Positions 30,643 to 32,409 of a DNA stretch of 32,409 bases are shown here, piece by piece. The position numbers and the translations under genes were made by a program. This DNA comes from Planctomycetaceae bacterium (GTDB lineage Bacteria > Planctomycetota > Phycisphaerae > Sedimentisphaerales > Anaerohalosphaeraceae). Position 1 is the stretch's first letter; the number at the start of each line of letters is the position of its first letter. A model generated the notes under the pieces. It searched no databases and was not told the origin of the DNA. It worked only from the letters and a program-made list of their open reading frames with translations. The DNA lies in the NCBI GenBank assembly GCA_021372945.1, contig JAJFTK010000105.1:1-32409 (forward strand). The letters are read 5' to 3'.

Positions 30643-31319
30643 TGTTTACTGAAGATCAACTTATCCCGCTTTCGGCTTTGCAGCACTGGGTTTATTGTCG
30701 GCGGCAGTGCGGGTTGATTCATTTGGAGCAGGCGTGGGCGGAGAATCATCTGACGGCTGAAGGACGCCTGCTGCATGACCGTGTGCATGAATCGGAAACC
30801 GAAAATCGGCCGGGTGTGCGGATTGTGCGCGGACTTCGGCTGGTTTCTTATGCACTGGGGCTGGTCGGGCAGGCGGATGTGGTCGAGTTCTATCGCGGCG
30901 ACAGCGGGATTACGCTGCCGGAGGCGGACGGTCTCTGGCAGCCGTTCCCCGTCGAATACAAGCGAGGCAAGCCGAAAAAGGACGACTCCGACAGTCTCCA
31001 ACTTTGTGCCCAGGCCCTGTGTCTGGAAGAGATGCTGCAAACAGAGGTTCCGGCGGGTGCTTTTTTCTATGGCAAGCCCCGCCGGAGGACCGATGTGACG
31101 TTCGATACCCGACTGCGGGATTTGACCAGGCAGACGGCCGCGGCTTTACATGAGCTTTTCGAATCCCGGCAGACGCCAAGAGAACGCTATACCAAGAAAT
31201 GCGATAACTGCTCGCTGTACCTGCAATGTATGCCGCAGACGACCGGCATTGACAAGAAAATCGACATGTATCTGTCGAAGGCCTTTGAACTGCCGCCGGA
31301 AGGAGATGACGAGTTGTGA
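30642..31319 (+). CDS. cas4: Cas4 nuclease of the adaptation module
   Basis: The 225-residue product has the RecB-like nuclease core (Asp79 in GQADVVEF, Glu105-Tyr-Lys107 in PVEYKRGK) and the four cysteines of the iron-sulfur cluster (Cys19 near the N-terminus; Cys187, Cys190 and Cys196 in KKCDNCSLYLQC). Cas4 trims pre-spacers and checks the PAM with Cas1-Cas2. It overlaps cas7 by 1 nt and cas1 by 4 nt. Its base composition is far more G+C-rich than that of cas3-cas7. Confidence 0.95.
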   Translation: MFTEDQLIPLSALQHWVYCRRQCGLIHLEQAWAENHLTAEGRLLHDRVHESETENRPGVRIVRGLRLVSYALGLVGQADVVEFYRGDSGITLPEADGLWQPFPVEYKRGKPKKDDSDSLQLCAQALCLEEMLQTEVPAGAFFYGKPRRRTDVTFDTRLRDLTRQTAAALHELFESRQTPRERYTKKCDNCSLYLQCMPQTTGIDKKIDMYLSKAFELPPEGDDEL

Positions 31320-32353
31320 AACAATTGTTGAATACGCTGTTTGTGACGACGCAGGGGAGTTATCTGTCGAAAAAAGGGGATACCGTCCTGGTCAACGTTG
31401 AACAGGAAACGCGATTGCGGGTCCCGATTCATACGCTCGGAGGCATTGTCTGCTTTGGTAATATCGGCTTCAGTCCTTTTCTGATGGGACTCTGCGGAGA
31501 AAACCAGGTTCATTTGTCTTTCCTGACCGAAAACGGTCGCTTTCTGGCGCGCGTTCAGGGGCCGGTCAACGGCAATGTGCTGTTGCGCAAAGAACAATAC
31601 CGTCGTTCGGATAATCTGCAGGAAAGCGCAGAAATAGCCCGTGGCATCGTGCTGGCGAAGATTGCCAACTGCCGGGTCGTTCTGCAGCGTGCTTTACGCG
31701 ACCGTCCGGAAGGTCAATCGGACGGACAAACCGCTATATCCAGTGCCATCAATAACCTAAGCTATCCGCTTGAAGACCTCAGACGTCCGTCCGATCTGGA
31801 TAACATTCGCGGGATCGAAGGCATTGCCGCCAATACCTATTTTTCTACGTTTGATCACTTGATTACTTCCAATAAAGAGGACTTCTATTTCAAAGATCGA
31901 AACCGGCGACCCCCTCTGGACAATGTCAATGCCATGCTGTCCTTTGTCTATACGCTTCTGGTCCATGATATCAGTGCGGCCTTGGAGGCGGTTGGCCTGG
32001 ATCCCGCAGTTGGTTTCTTGCATCGAGACCGCCCCGGCCGCCAGAGTCTGGCATTGGATATGATGGAAGAGTTTCGACCTTATCTGGCGGATCGATTTGT
32101 GCTGTCCCTGATAAACCGAAAGCAGGTTCGTTCTTCCGGTTTCCAAAAGACCGAATCCGGTGCCATTACGATGGATGAAGATACACGAAAGGCCCTCCTG
32201 GTAGCATGGCAGAATCGAAAACAGGAGGAGTTGATGCATCCGTTTTTGCAGGAGAAAGTCAAAATCGGATTGCTGCCGCACGTGCAGGCGATGCTGATGG
32301 CTCGCTATTTGCGAGGAGATTTAAGCGGCTATCCGCCATTCCTGTGGCGATAG
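31316..32353 (+). CDS. cas1: Cas1 integrase, type I-C
   Basis: A complete 345-residue Cas1 translated from GTG, which overlaps the cas4 stop as GTGA, with AAGGAG about 9 nt upstream. It begins KQLLNTLFVTTQGSYLSKKG, typical of type I-C Cas1. The metal-binding residues are Glu168 (RGIEGIAANTYF), His236 (GFLHRDRPGR) and Asp248 (ALDMMEEFRP), all present. With Cas2 it inserts new spacers at the leader end of the array. Composition follows cas4. Confidence 0.97.
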   Translation: MKQLLNTLFVTTQGSYLSKKGDTVLVNVEQETRLRVPIHTLGGIVCFGNIGFSPFLMGLCGENQVHLSFLTENGRFLARVQGPVNGNVLLRKEQYRRSDNLQESAEIARGIVLAKIANCRVVLQRALRDRPEGQSDGQTAISSAINNLSYPLEDLRRPSDLDNIRGIEGIAANTYFSTFDHLITSNKEDFYFKDRNRRPPLDNVNAMLSFVYTLLVHDISAALEAVGLDPAVGFLHRDRPGRQSLALDMMEEFRPYLADRFVLSLINRKQVRSSGFQKTESGAITMDEDTRKALLVAWQNRKQEELMHPFLQEKVKIGLLPHVQAMLMARYLRGDLSGYPPFLWR

Positions 32354-32371
32354 CTTTAGGAGCAAGTGACT

Positions 32372-32409
32372 ATGATGGTGTTAATAGCTTACGATGTGAA
32401 TACGGAGAC
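32372..32409 (+). CDS. cas2: Cas2, N-terminal fragment cut by the window edge
   Basis: The frame reads MMVLIAYDVNTE, the first beta strand of Cas2 with the conserved Asp in YDVNT. AGGAG lies 9 nt upstream of the ATG at 32372; the next codon is also ATG. It starts 18 nt after cas1, completing the standard type I-C order. Only 12 residues are visible, and the CRISPR array should follow beyond the window. Confidence 0.9.
   Translation, partial: MMVLIAYDVNTE

Overview
The window looks like chromosomal DNA of a free-swimming, diderm, probably anaerobic bacterium, most likely a member of Planctomycetota (Phycisphaerae / Sedimentisphaerales-like). This assignment is an inference. It rests on a divergent flagellar operon with TPR and small zinc-ribbon genes inside it, a GT4-GH130 gene pair, a DUF1015-aminotransferase pair, lipoproteins and an outer-membrane barrel. 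No rRNA is present to settle it.

Left end (1-3.2 kb): the start of an unidentified minus-strand gene; a minus-strand operon of a DUF1015 protein and a class V aminotransferase that overlap by 4 nt and end at a clear hairpin-T6 terminator; and a small unknown plus-strand gene.

Flagellar block (3.3-15.5 kb, plus strand): a near-perfect sigma-54 promoter (TGGCAC-N5-TTGCA at 3330) opens a tightly packed operon. It encodes a membrane-anchored TPR protein, a secreted TPR-like protein, an NtrC/FlbD-type sigma-54 activator, FliL, FliM, FliN, FlhA, a small membrane protein, sigma-28 (FliA), two small soluble proteins and two lipoproteins, the second CsgG/FlgO-like. A sigma-28-type promoter then precedes a short ORF resembling the anti-sigma factor FlgM. 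This gives a readable hierarchy: sigma-54 plus the activator drives the operon, FliA is made from it, and a sigma-28 gene follows at once. csrA lies 0.7 kb further on, on the opposite strand. Its leader carries a consensus CsrA site over its own Shine-Dalgarno, and GGA-loop hairpins follow the FlgM-like gene.

Middle (15.5-24 kb, mostly minus strand): a zinc-ribbon protein, csrA, a multi-spanning membrane protein of unknown function, a PhnA-like membrane protein, a YkgJ-family cysteine-cluster protein, a GH130 glycoside phosphorylase/hydrolase next to a GT4 glycosyltransferase, holo-ACP synthase, a PpiC-type peptidyl-prolyl isomerase lipoprotein, and (plus strand) an outer-membrane beta-barrel protein with a strong terminator.

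Right end (24-32.4 kb): a tRNA-Gly(CCC) with its own promoter, then 200 bp of decamer direct repeats that look like integrase arm sites, then a complete type I-C CRISPR-cas operon: cas3-cas5c-cas8c-cas7c-cas4-cas1 and the start of cas2. An internal ribosome site in cas8c marks a separately translated Cas11c. Base composition rises sharply from cas7 to cas4, suggesting that effector and adaptation modules have different histories. The CRISPR array is not in the window and should lie just beyond cas2.
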